9,031 nt of DNA, from contig JAFZQL010000004.1 in NCBI GenBank assembly GCA_017620435.1, forward strand, positions 1 to 9,031, given 5' to 3'. This DNA is from Erysipelotrichaceae bacterium. Lineage in GTDB: Bacteria > Bacillota_I > Bacilli_A > Erysipelotrichales > Erysipelotrichaceae. The translations under genes and the position numbers were made by a program. The notes under the pieces were generated by a model. It did no database searches, was not told where the DNA came from, and saw nothing but the letters and a program-made list of their open reading frames with translations. Below, in pieces: positions 1 through 5,919 of the stretch (position 1 is the first letter of the stretch; each line of letters begins with the position of its first letter).

Positions 1-851
1 ATCTTCTCTGGCCGATCATCGATGATGCGCAGATGGCCGCAAATATGCTGAAGAAGATCGTTGTGATCATGGAAGAGAGGTATGAGGCTTTTGCCGCTGC
101 AGGTGTAAGAAACATCGACGGTTTCAATGCCCTGGCCGATGAACATAACGCACATTTAAAGATCGGTGATTCCCCAATGAACAGGCTGCCTTACATGGTA
201 GTCATCATCGATGAGCTGGCTGATTTGATGGCGATTGCCGGCAAGGATGTCGAACTTTCCATTCAGCGTATTACCCAGCTTGCCAGAGCTTCAGGCATTC
301 ATTTGATCGTAGCGACGCAGAGACCGTCCACAGACGTTATTACCGGACTGATCAAGTCGAATATACCTTCCAGGATTTCCTTCGCTGTAGCGTCTTCTAT
401 CGACTCCAGAACGATACTGGATCAGACAGGTGCAGAAAGACTGCTTGGCAACGGCGACATGCTGTATTACCCGCAGGGAGAAACAGCACCGATCAGACTG
501 CAGGGTGTCTACGTAACGGACCGGGAGATTAATACGATCACCGATTATGTCAGATCGCAGGCGAAACCGGAATATGAGGATTCCTACTATGAATTCCTCA
601 CCAATATGAACGGCACGACCGTCATGGCTGCCGGCAGCGTCAATGCCAATGAAAACGATTCCCTCTATGATGATGTCGTTGAATTCGTAAGGGCCCAACA
701 GAAGGCTTCCACATCGCTGCTTCAGCGCAGGTTCGGCATCGGCTACAACCGGGCTGCCAGACTGATCGATACGCTGGAAGACAGAGGCATAATCGGACCG
801 GCAAACGGCGCAAAACCGAGAGAAGTCTATCTGAAAGAAGAAGAGGAATAG
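1..851 (+). CDS. ftsK: DNA translocase FtsK/SpoIIIE, C-terminal part (5' truncated by window)
   Basis: Hexameric, septum-associated, ATP-driven double-stranded DNA pump that moves chromosome DNA through the closing septum. The reading frame is open from base 3 (LLWPIIDDAQ...), so the ATG at 33 is internal and the true start lies upstream. About 282 residues are visible. They cover the second half of the RecA-like motor: the GVRNIDGFN segment, Walker B (MVVIIDELADLM, near bases 195-230), and the ATQRPSTDVITGLIKSNIPSRI segment. The C-terminal winged-helix gamma domain follows (from about base 660, with LLQRRFGIGYNRAARLID and a REVY end), which in this family reads KOPS/SRS orientation sequences. 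Walker A and the membrane anchor are outside the window. FtsK, SpoIIIE and soluble SftA-type paralogues cannot be separated from this portion. The gene ends at its own terminator. Confidence 0.95.
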   Translation, partial: LLWPIIDDAQMAANMLKKIVVIMEERYEAFAAAGVRNIDGFNALADEHNAHLKIGDSPMNRLPYMVVIIDELADLMAIAGKDVELSIQRITQLARASGIHLIVATQRPSTDVITGLIKSNIPSRISFAVASSIDSRTILDQTGAERLLGNGDMLYYPQGETAPIRLQGVYVTDREINTITDYVRSQAKPEYEDSYYEFLTNMNGTTVMAAGSVNANENDSLYDDVVEFVRAQQKASTSLLQRRFGIGYNRAARLIDTLEDRGIIGPANGAKPREVYLKEEEE

Positions 852-874
852 GATACAGAAATGTATCCTTTTTT
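851..874 (+). terminator. Intrinsic terminator after ftsK
   Basis: GGATAC (851-856) and GTATCC (863-868) form a perfect 6-bp stem around the loop AGAAAT, followed by six T (869-874). The stem starts on the last base of the ftsK stop codon. It is a short and fairly weak stem, but the architecture is canonical. Confidence 0.8.
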
Positions 875-942
875 ATGTATCGAGTGATAATTTTCTGAGA
901 TGATTCTGATCGGATCATGAGAATTCTTTCTTAAGGAACCAT

Positions 943-950
943 GTTAGATT
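943..950 (+). promoter_or_regulatory. Candidate extended -10 promoter for the ssb-like gene
   Basis: TG-T-TAGATT at 943-950 resembles an extended -10 element and is nearly identical to the TG-T-TAGACT element before rplS (5844-5852). No convincing -35 box is seen 16-18 nt upstream. A start of transcription near 957 would give a leader of about 22 nt containing the ribosome binding site at 968-973. Confidence 0.5.
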
Positions 951-967
951 AAAGTTGCAGGTAATAG

Positions 968-973
968 AAAGGA
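968..973 (+). promoter_or_regulatory. Ribosome binding site that sets the ssb start
   Basis: AAAGGA lies 5 nt before the ATG at 979. It supports that start over the in-frame TTG at 955, which would add eight residues not typical of the family. Confidence 0.75.
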
Positions 974-978
974 TTAGA

Positions 979-1275
979 ATGAATGCATTTTATTTAGTCG
1001 GCAGGATCATTGAAGAGCCCGAAAAACTGGAAACGGCAAATGGAATCAAGCTCTGTAAAGTGAGGATCGCCGTTGAAAAAAACAGCAAGGATTCCAGCGA
1101 GACCTATGAAGTTTACGAGATCGTCATGTTCAGAAGTCTGGCGGAAGAAAACTACGAGATCGGTCAGTTTATTGCCGTCAACGGCAAGCTTCAGGCAAAC
1201 AACTACGAGAAAGAAGGCAATTACTACTACAATGCCAAGCTACTGGCGAATGCGGTCGCATTTGTCGGCAGCTAG
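979..1275 (+). CDS. ssb: Short single-stranded DNA-binding (SSB-like) OB-fold protein
   Basis: A 98-residue protein beginning MNAFYLVGRIIEEPEKLETANGIKLCKVRIAVEKN, which matches the opening strand pattern of the SSB family OB-fold. The expected later segments follow: VYEIVMFRSLAEENYEIGQFIAVNGKL and NYYYNAKLLANAVAFVG. The family binds single-stranded DNA in replication, repair and recombination. The protein stops straight after the OB-fold, so it lacks the flexible linker and acidic tip that ordinary SSB uses to recruit partner proteins. It may therefore be an accessory SSB (compare short SsbB-type paralogues) or a PriB-like protein. The gene is monocistronic, between a terminator at 851-874 and one at 1282-1305. 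The ATG at 979 is chosen because of the AAAGGA site and alignment to family N-termini. Confidence 0.82.
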   Translation: MNAFYLVGRIIEEPEKLETANGIKLCKVRIAVEKNSKDSSETYEVYEIVMFRSLAEENYEIGQFIAVNGKLQANNYEKEGNYYYNAKLLANAVAFVGS

Positions 1276-1281
1276 AAGATT

Positions 1282-1305
1282 CCCTGTCTCAGGATAGGGT
1301 TTTTT
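1282..1305 (+). terminator. Intrinsic terminator after ssb
   Basis: CCCTGTC (1282-1288) pairs with GATAGGG (1293-1299) with one G-U pair, around the loop TCAG, followed by six T (1300-1305). Two bases later the TATAAT of the ffh promoter begins, so terminator and promoter nearly abut. Confidence 0.85.
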
Positions 1306-1307
1306 AG

Positions 1308-1313
1308 TATAAT
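1308..1313 (+). promoter_or_regulatory. ffh promoter -10 box (predicted leaderless start)
   Basis: A perfect TATAAT with exactly six bases (GGATTT) between it and the ffh ATG at 1320. Standard sigma-A spacing places transcription start on or beside the A of the start codon. No -35 consensus is visible, because the region where it would lie is occupied by the ssb terminator stem. No Shine-Dalgarno sequence precedes the ATG. Confidence 0.7.
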
Positions 1314-1319
1314 GGATTT

Positions 1320-2633
1320 ATGTTTGATTCATTACAGGAAAAACTGACAAAATCTTTAAGAAATATCCAAGGCAAGGGCCGTCTTTCGGAAAGAAACATG
1401 GAAGATACTCTGAAAGAGATCCGTATCGCTCTGCTGGAATCCGATGTCAACTATAATGTCGTCAAGAACTTTCTGGAAAAGGTAAGACTGGAATCCATCG
1501 GCCAGGATGTGCTGAATTCCGTTGAACCGGGACAGCTTCTGGTCAAGATCGTTCACGACGAGATCGTTAAACTGCTGGGAGATGAAGACAATTCCCTGCA
1601 CTTCAATGAATCCGGAATGACTCTGATCATGATCGTAGGTCTGCAGGGTACAGGTAAAACGACGCAGGCCGCTAAACTGGCGAATCTGCTGAAGAAGCAG
1701 GGCAGAAATCCGATCCTGATCGCCGGAGACATCATCCGTCCGGCGGCGATCGAACAGCTGCAGTCATTGGGTAAACAGATCAGTGTTGAAGTCTACTCGC
1801 AGGGAACAGATGTTCCTGTCCTGACGCAGATCAGCAACGGCATTTCGCACGCAAAACTGAAGGGCTATGACACGGTCATCATCGATACGGCAGGACGTCT
1901 GCAGATCGACGATGTGCTGATGAAAGAGCTGAAGGATATCAAGGATACAATACATCCGCAAGAGATCCTGCTGACGGTAGATGCTTTGACCGGACAGGAT
2001 ATTGTCAATGTGTCCAATGCTTTCAACGATCTTCTGGAAGTCACAGGCCTCATTCTGACCAAGTTCGACGGCGATTCCAAGGGCGGCGCAGCCTTATCTG
2101 TTAAAGCCGTGACCGGTGTTCCGATCAAGTTTACCGGTACAGGTGAAAAGATCAGCGATATTGAAACTTTCTATCCGGAACGTCTGGCACAAAGAATACT
2201 GGGCATGGGCGATGTCGTCTCTTTCGTAGAAAAGGCGCAGGAAGAGATGGATATGAAAAAAGCGGAAGAGACCGCCAACCGGCTGATGCAGGGGAAATTC
2301 ACCATGGATGACCTGTTGAATTCGATCGAACAGTCCAGAAAGCTCGGACCTATTTCTTCCATCATGAGAATGATGCCGGGAATGTCCGACATGGCTAGCG
2401 CCATCAACGACCAGGATGCCGACAAGGAACTGAAATCCATCCGTGCCATCATCCAGTCGATGACACCTGCCGAAAGAGAGGATCCGTCCATCATGCGTTC
2501 TTCCCATAAAAGAAGGATCGCCAAAGGTTCCGGTACGACCGTAGATCAGGTCTATAAACTGTGCAATCAGTATGACAAGATGAAGAAGATGTTCAAAAAT
2601 CTCTCTTCACTGCAGTCAATGTTCAAGATGTAA
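1320..2633 (+). CDS. ffh: Signal recognition particle GTPase Ffh (SRP54)
   Basis: Protein component of the SRP. It binds signal sequences of nascent membrane and secreted proteins together with 4.5S/scRNA and docks on FtsY. The 437 residues are close to the usual length. An N-domain helical bundle (about 1-95) is followed by the G domain, with P-loop GLQGTGKTT (107-115), DIIRPAA (137-143), DTAGR (189-193) and TKFDGDSKGGAALS (247-260). The methionine-rich M domain (about 297-437) contains MRMMPGM and the RNA-binding segment SHKRRIAKGSGTT near 394-406. The start MFDSLQEKL fits the family well, so the ATG position is secure, which makes the lack of a Shine-Dalgarno site meaningful. The common neighbours ylxM and ftsY are absent upstream. 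The SRAP gene follows after one base. Confidence 0.98.
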   Translation: MFDSLQEKLTKSLRNIQGKGRLSERNMEDTLKEIRIALLESDVNYNVVKNFLEKVRLESIGQDVLNSVEPGQLLVKIVHDEIVKLLGDEDNSLHFNESGMTLIMIVGLQGTGKTTQAAKLANLLKKQGRNPILIAGDIIRPAAIEQLQSLGKQISVEVYSQGTDVPVLTQISNGISHAKLKGYDTVIIDTAGRLQIDDVLMKELKDIKDTIHPQEILLTVDALTGQDIVNVSNAFNDLLEVTGLILTKFDGDSKGGAALSVKAVTGVPIKFTGTGEKISDIETFYPERLAQRILGMGDVVSFVEKAQEEMDMKKAEETANRLMQGKFTMDDLLNSIEQSRKLGPISSIMRMMPGMSDMASAINDQDADKELKSIRAIIQSMTPAEREDPSIMRSSHKRRIAKGSGTTVDQVYKLCNQYDKMKKMFKNLSSLQSMFKM

Positions 2634-2634
2634 C

Positions 2635-3177
2635 ATGTGCGGCAGATATCATTTCGGGATACTTCCCGACAGGAAAGGGAAGCAGATCAGGGAAAGGGCG
2701 GAAAAACTGAATCTCGTCTACAAGGAAGGCGAGATTTTTCCTAGTGACAGCGTACTGTGCATCATTCCGGTAGAAAACAAGGTGGATCTCGCTTCGATGA
2801 AGTGGGGCATTAAGAATAAAACGCTGCAGATCAACGCCCGTCAGGAATCGTTGAACGACAGACCGTCATACGAAGAAATCAGAAACAACAGATGTGCCGT
2901 CATCTGCAACGGTTTTTATGAATGGGATCCGGACAAGAATAAACACTATATCAGTTTTGATGAAGAATATGTGTATCTTGCCTGTATCTTCAACAGAAAG
3001 AATGAACTGCTCATCATCACAAGAAGCGCCGATGAAGCGTTCAGAAAGATCCACGACAGGATGCCGGTCATCATGAATCAGAAAGAAATGCTGAAATACA
3101 TTCACAACGAAGATACCGTATTCGAAAAAAAGAAACTGTATATCAGAAACGTAAACGATGAGATCTCTTTATTCTAA
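2635..3177 (+). CDS. SRAP-family abasic-site processing protein (YedK/HMCES-like)
   Basis: SRAP proteins crosslink covalently to abasic sites in single-stranded DNA through the N-terminal cysteine exposed after Met removal, shielding the lesion. The protein starts MCGRY with catalytic Cys2. Other family landmarks are present: MKWGIKN (55-61), INARQES with Asn67 (66-72), CNGFYEW with Glu96 (91-97), and KIHDRMPVIM with His140 (138-147). So the Cys/Asn/Glu/His active-site set is complete. At 180 residues it is shorter than many members (about 200-230), mainly through compact loops. It begins one base after the ffh stop with no clear Shine-Dalgarno sequence, so it is probably translated by coupling to ffh. 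A terminator follows directly. The link with ffh appears to be co-transcription only; no functional tie is evident. Confidence 0.93.
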   Translation: MCGRYHFGILPDRKGKQIRERAEKLNLVYKEGEIFPSDSVLCIIPVENKVDLASMKWGIKNKTLQINARQESLNDRPSYEEIRNNRCAVICNGFYEWDPDKNKHYISFDEEYVYLACIFNRKNELLIITRSADEAFRKIHDRMPVIMNQKEMLKYIHNEDTVFEKKKLYIRNVNDEISLF

Positions 3178-3180
3178 CCC

Positions 3181-3209
3181 GTCAAGTAAAAATACTTGAC
3201 TCTCTTTTT
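3181..3209 (+). terminator. Intrinsic terminator after ffh-SRAP operon
   Basis: GTCAAGTA (3181-3188) and TACTTGAC (3193-3200) form a perfect 8-bp stem around an AAAA loop, followed by TCTCTTTTT and further T to 3214. The 3' arm also provides a TTGACT hexamer used by the predicted rpsP promoter. Confidence 0.88.
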
Positions 3210-3224
3210 GTTTTATGTCATGAT
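3196..3224 (+). promoter_or_regulatory. rpsP promoter overlapping the upstream terminator
   Basis: TTGACT (3196-3201, five of six consensus bases) is followed by a 17-bp spacer and CATGAT (3219-3224), with a TG extended -10 at 3216-3217. Transcription would start near 3231, giving a leader of about 20 nt. The -35 box lies in the 3' arm of the preceding terminator hairpin. Confidence 0.6.
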
Positions 3225-3236
3225 AGTTGAGTAATC

Positions 3237-3244
3237 AAAGGAGG
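3237..3244 (+). promoter_or_regulatory. Ribosome binding site that sets the rpsP start
   Basis: AAAGGAGG is a near-perfect Shine-Dalgarno sequence six bases before the ATG at 3251. It rules out the in-frame TTG at 3227, which lies upstream of it. Confidence 0.9.
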
Positions 3245-3250
3245 AAGAAG

Positions 3251-3520
3251 ATGGTAAAGCTTAGATTAAAGAGAATGGGTGCCAAGAAAGTGCCTTTCTA
3301 CCGTATCGTTGCTGCTGACGCTAGATCGCGCAGAGACGGCAGAGATATCGAAACCGTTGGAACTTATGATCCGACAAAAATGCCTGCAATCGTTAACATT
3401 GATGAAGAAAAAGTACTGAACTGGTTAAACAAGGGCGCCGTTCCTACCGATACTGTACGCAATCTGCTGTCGAAGAACGGTACCATGAAGAAATATCTGG
3501 ATTCCAAGAAAAACAAATAA
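3251..3520 (+). CDS. rpsP: 30S ribosomal protein S16
   Basis: Small-subunit ribosomal protein that stabilises the 5' domain of 16S rRNA during 30S assembly. The 89 residues are of normal length. The start MVKLRLKRMGAKKVPFYRIVAADARSRRDGRDIETVGTYDP is diagnostic of the family, and the later segment (EKVLNWLNKGAVPTDTVRNLLSKNG) also fits. It is the first gene of a two-gene unit with khpA, whose ATG follows the TAA stop directly. Translation is driven by a strong Shine-Dalgarno site, unlike most promoter-proximal genes in the window. Confidence 0.98.
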   Translation: MVKLRLKRMGAKKVPFYRIVAADARSRRDGRDIETVGTYDPTKMPAIVNIDEEKVLNWLNKGAVPTDTVRNLLSKNGTMKKYLDSKKNK

Positions 3521-3769
3521 ATGATCGATCTGGAAAAAGTATTACTGAATATCGTTAAGCCTTTATGTTCCGACAGCGAATCCGTAACGGTGAAGCAGAT
3601 GGAGAGTCTCAACGCCAATGAGCTGCTGCTGTATGTGTATGCGCCAAGCGAAGATATCGCCAGACTGATCGGAAAAAAGGGTTTAATGGCTAATTCGATT
3701 CGTCAAATGTTACAGGTTGCTTCGAAAATTGAAAACAAGCATATTTCTATCAAGTTTGAAGCTTTATAA
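3521..3769 (+). CDS. khpA: KH-domain RNA-binding protein KhpA (YlqC)
   Basis: A single type-II KH domain of 82 residues with the GxxG RNA-binding loop IGKKG (50-54) in the context ARLIGKKGLMANSIRQML. In Bacillota and streptococci KhpA forms a complex with KhpB (Jag/EloR), binds many RNAs and influences cell elongation and division. It usually sits directly after rpsP, as here. Its ATG follows the rpsP stop with no gap and no Shine-Dalgarno sequence, so reinitiation after rpsP is likely. In B. subtilis ylqD comes next; here it is absent and a terminator overlaps the stop codon. Confidence 0.93.
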   Translation: MIDLEKVLLNIVKPLCSDSESVTVKQMESLNANELLLYVYAPSEDIARLIGKKGLMANSIRQMLQVASKIENKHISIKFEAL

Positions 3770-3794
3770 GAGATGATTAATCATCTCTTTTTTT
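3768..3794 (+). terminator. Intrinsic terminator after rpsP-khpA
   Basis: AAGAGATGA (3768-3776) and TCATCTCTT (3781-3789) form a 9-bp stem around TTAA, with a T-run through 3794. The first stem bases are the last two of the khpA stop codon. The TATAAT of rimM starts one base after the T-run. Confidence 0.88.
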
Positions 3795-3795
3795 A

Positions 3796-3801
3796 TATAA
3801 T
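3796..3801 (+). promoter_or_regulatory. rimM promoter -10 box (predicted leaderless start)
   Basis: A perfect TATAAT with six bases (TAATGC) between it and the rimM ATG at 3808, the same spacing as at ffh. No -35 consensus and no Shine-Dalgarno sequence are visible. Confidence 0.7.
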
Positions 3802-3807
3802 TAATGC

Positions 3808-4308
3808 ATGGAATTTGTAGAAATCGGAAAGATCGTCAATACCTTCGGCATCAGAGGAGAACTGAAGGTTGCCGCATACACGGATTTTGTTTCTGAACGC
3901 TTTAAAAAGGGTTCAGTCGTTTATGTGTCTGAGGAACATGTTCCTTTTACCGTCAAGTCTTTCAAGGAACACAAGGGTTTCCTGCTGGTTCTGTTTCAGG
4001 ACAACGAGGATATCAATCTGGTCGAAAAATACAAGAATGCCCTGATCTACAAGGCAAAGGAAGACATCAAACCTTTAAAGAAAGGGGAATACTTTTTTTC
4101 TGATCTGATCGGACTTGATGTTTATGTGGATAACGAACTGAAGGGAAGAGTACTGAAAGTAGAAGAAGGCATCCGCAGCAACAATCTGCGTATCCGGAAG
4201 GAAGAAGACGGAAAAGAATGTCTGGTTCCTTTCCTGCCTGTATTCATTGAGAATGTCGATCTGGAAAAGAAACGTATCGATGTGGTCAAGATGGAAGGGC
4301 TGCTATGA
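3808..4308 (+). CDS. rimM: 16S rRNA processing / 30S maturation factor RimM
   Basis: RimM binds S19 and the 16S 3' (head) domain and assists late 30S assembly. The 166 residues are typical. The N-terminal RimM barrel opens with FVEIGKIVNTFGIRGELKV (3-21). The C-terminal PRC-barrel region starts at EYFFSDLIGLDVY (94-106) and ends with LVPFLPVFIENVDLEKKRIDVV (139-160). The conserved IGKIV segment begins at residue 6, so the start codon at 3808 is well supported although there is no ribosome binding site. It is the first gene of rimM-trmD-HAD; its TGA overlaps the trmD ATG as ATGA. Confidence 0.96.
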   Translation: MEFVEIGKIVNTFGIRGELKVAAYTDFVSERFKKGSVVYVSEEHVPFTVKSFKEHKGFLLVLFQDNEDINLVEKYKNALIYKAKEDIKPLKKGEYFFSDLIGLDVYVDNELKGRVLKVEEGIRSNNLRIRKEEDGKECLVPFLPVFIENVDLEKKRIDVVKMEGLL

Positions 4309-5024
4309 AGATTACCGTTCTGACGCTTTTTAAAGACATGTATGAGGGATTTCTCAATACATCGATCATTCACCGTATCCTGGAGAAACACCTTGCAGAA
4401 ATAGAAATAATCGATATCAGGGACTATTCTTTTGACAAGCACCGTCATGTGGATGATACGCCTTACGGAGGCGGTGCCGGGATGCTGATGAAAGTCGATG
4501 TCGTGCATCATGCCATCAAAGAAAACAGCAGCGAGAATACGCATATCATTCTTACTTCACCCAAATCCTGGCCTTTGAAACAGGAAGATCTGGTAAGACT
4601 GTCGAAAGAAGAAGAGATTCTGATCGTCTGCGGTCATTATGAAGGAATCGATCATCGGATCGAAAAGTATATCAATGAAAAGATCAGTATCGGCGACTAC
4701 ATCCTGACGGGCGGCGAGCTTCCGTCCATGGTTCTGATCGACGGGATTCTGCGTCTGCTGGATGAGGGGATCTCTTCGGATTCACTGAAGGAGGAATCAT
4801 TCAACAGTTCTCTTCTGGAATACCCGCAGTATACAAGACCGGTAGAGTATGAAGGAGAAAGAGTTCCGGATGTCTTACAGAACGGGAATCATTCGGAGAT
4901 CAGAAGATATAATCTGAAGATGGCTTTAAGGGAAACACTGCTGTACCGTCCTGATCTTCTGGAAAACAGAGAACTAAACAAGGAAGAGAATGAGCTTCTG
5001 AAAGAGATAAAGAATGAACTATAA
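4305..5024 (+). CDS. trmD: tRNA (guanine-N1)-methyltransferase TrmD
   Basis: SPOUT-fold enzyme that transfers methyl from S-adenosylmethionine to N1 of G37 in tRNAs, preventing +1 frameshifting. The 239 residues are of normal length. Family signatures are VDDTPYGGGAGM (49-60), VCGHYEGIDHRIE (108-120) and ISIGDYILTGGELP (127-140), which form the trefoil-knot cofactor site, and a C-terminal NGNHSEIRRYNL segment (193-204). Two spots differ from the usual pattern: the SPQG loop reads TSPKS (84-88), and the residue aligning with the catalytic aspartate (E. coli D169, EDSF motif) is Glu164 (EESF, 163-166). The partner arginine (E. coli R154) appears kept as Arg150. The gene overlaps rimM by 4 nt, so it is translationally coupled. 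Confidence 0.96.
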   Translation: MKITVLTLFKDMYEGFLNTSIIHRILEKHLAEIEIIDIRDYSFDKHRHVDDTPYGGGAGMLMKVDVVHHAIKENSSENTHIILTSPKSWPLKQEDLVRLSKEEEILIVCGHYEGIDHRIEKYINEKISIGDYILTGGELPSMVLIDGILRLLDEGISSDSLKEESFNSSLLEYPQYTRPVEYEGERVPDVLQNGNHSEIRRYNLKMALRETLLYRPDLLENRELNKEENELLKEIKNEL

Positions 5025-5034
5025 AGAAGAAATC

Positions 5035-5832
5035 ATGGCAATCGTCTTTGATTTTGACGGTACCTTGATCGATTTCAGCTATCAGGCTTCGGACTTTACC
5101 AGAAAGGCCCTGGAGCTTCTGAAAGAGAAAGACTATAAAATATGCCTGGCAAGCGGAAGACCGTGTTTTCTGGCATTAAAGGCTTTTTATGATGTGTTCG
5201 GAGACTATCCTCTTGATTATATCTCGGGATGTAACGGCACGGAATTCATGGATATATCGAAAAATGAAACAGTGTTCATTTATTCTTTGTCGAAAGAAGA
5301 CATCATAGCGATTGGAAAGCAGTTTGAGAGTACTGAATATCTGACTCTGGGCATCTATGAAGAAGAATGCTTCCTGGTAAACAGAATGCCTGAAAATCCT
5401 GTAATACTTGAATGGATGAATGCGAGGTGGCTGAAACCGGTACTGTATGACTATTCCGGAAATGACAAGGAACGTTCCAAAGTGATCGTTCTCAATGATC
5501 CGAAAGACAGAGAGAAAGAAGAAATACTGGTAAAGGATCTGGATCTGAACAGATATAATCATGCGTTTTCTTCTCCGTACTGCTACGAGATCACGCCGAA
5601 AGGTGTAGACAAGGCGGCAGGAATCAGATATCTTGCGGAGATACTGAACTGTGAAACAAGACAGATCTTATCCTTCGGAGACATGGAGAATGATATGCCG
5701 ATGCTGCTGAATTCAACCGGAGTCATTATGGATAATGCGGCAGAAAAACTGAAAGAAATGATTCCGCTCCATACCGGATCCGTAGAGAAAGAGGGGATTT
5801 ATACTTTTTTATCTCAGAATCATTTGATTTAA
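5035..5832 (+). CDS. HAD-superfamily phosphatase, Cof type (IIB cap)
   Basis: A cytosolic haloacid dehalogenase-like hydrolase, probably a sugar-phosphate or nucleotide phosphatase; the substrate cannot be deduced. All four HAD motifs are visible, numbered from the ATG at 5035: nucleophile motif DFDGT (6-10), motif II Ser40 in LASGRP, motif III Lys189 in TPKGVDKAAG, and motif IV GDMEND (215-220). The segment between motifs II and III fits a C2B cap, giving 265 residues, normal for Cof proteins. An upstream in-frame ATG at 5014 would overlap trmD by 11 nt and add seven residues (272 aa in total). I prefer 5035 because family members usually place the nucleophile within the first 6-8 residues, but neither start has a strong Shine-Dalgarno sequence. 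It is the last gene of the rimM operon; no terminator separates it from rplS. Confidence 0.9.
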   Translation: MAIVFDFDGTLIDFSYQASDFTRKALELLKEKDYKICLASGRPCFLALKAFYDVFGDYPLDYISGCNGTEFMDISKNETVFIYSLSKEDIIAIGKQFESTEYLTLGIYEEECFLVNRMPENPVILEWMNARWLKPVLYDYSGNDKERSKVIVLNDPKDREKEEILVKDLDLNRYNHAFSSPYCYEITPKGVDKAAGIRYLAEILNCETRQILSFGDMENDMPMLLNSTGVIMDNAAEKLKEMIPLHTGSVEKEGIYTFLSQNHLI

Positions 5833-5852
5833 TCTTTTACTTATGTTAGACT
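5824..5852 (+). promoter_or_regulatory. rplS promoter inside the end of the HAD gene
   Basis: TTGATT (5824-5829), a 17-bp spacer, and TAGACT (5847-5852) with an extended TG at 5844-5845. The -35 box lies in the last codons of the HAD gene. Transcription would start near 5858-5860, giving a leader of about 60 nt. Confidence 0.65.
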
Positions 5853-5855
5853 AAT

Positions 5856-5919
5856 GAAGCGCTGTTCCGCTTTTCGAAATGATTATGAACAGATGTCTAA
5901 ATTGTGTAAAGGAGAAAAG
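5856..5919 (+). ncRNA. Candidate L19 (rplS) mRNA leader with pseudoknot
   Basis: Bacillota rplS mRNAs are known to carry a short autoregulatory L19 leader. Here GAAGCG (5856-5861) can pair with CGCTTT (5868-5873). The six-base loop CTGTTC (5862-5867) is a perfect complement of GAACAG downstream (5887-5892), which would form a pseudoknot. An alternative pairing is CTTTTC (5870-5875) with GAAAAG (5914-5919), the stretch between Shine-Dalgarno and start codon. If transcription starts near 5859 the outer stem bases are lost. Structure was judged by eye, and membership of the known leader family was not tested. Confidence 0.55.
5908..5914 (+). promoter_or_regulatory. Ribosome binding site that sets the rplS start
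   Basis: AAAGGAG, five bases before the ATG at 5920. It excludes the in-frame ATG at 5854, which would prepend 22 residues foreign to L19 and lies upstream of the predicted transcription start. Confidence 0.9.

Noticed and set aside
33..35. ATG at 33 as start of the ftsK gene
   Set aside because: The frame is open to the window edge, and the residues before it (LLWPIIDDAQ) match conserved FtsK motor sequence, so it is an internal Met of a truncated gene.
901..945. Possible hairpin in the ftsK-ssb gap around TGATCGGATCA
   Set aside because: Only four or five base pairs form, with mismatches outside and no T-run, so it is not distinguishable from chance.
2094..2524. Minus-strand ORFs of 117-137 codons inside ffh
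   Set aside because: They are shadows of the ffh frame, with low-complexity His/Ser/Ile composition and no initiation signals.
3227..3250. Longer rpsP start at TTG 3227
   Set aside because: It would place the strong AAAGGAGG site inside the coding region. MVKLRLKRMG at 3251 is the canonical S16 start.
5854..5919. Longer rplS start at the in-frame ATG 5854
   Set aside because: It adds 22 residues not found in L19, lies one base after the predicted -10 box, and lacks a ribosome binding site, while AAAGGAG precedes the ATG at 5920.
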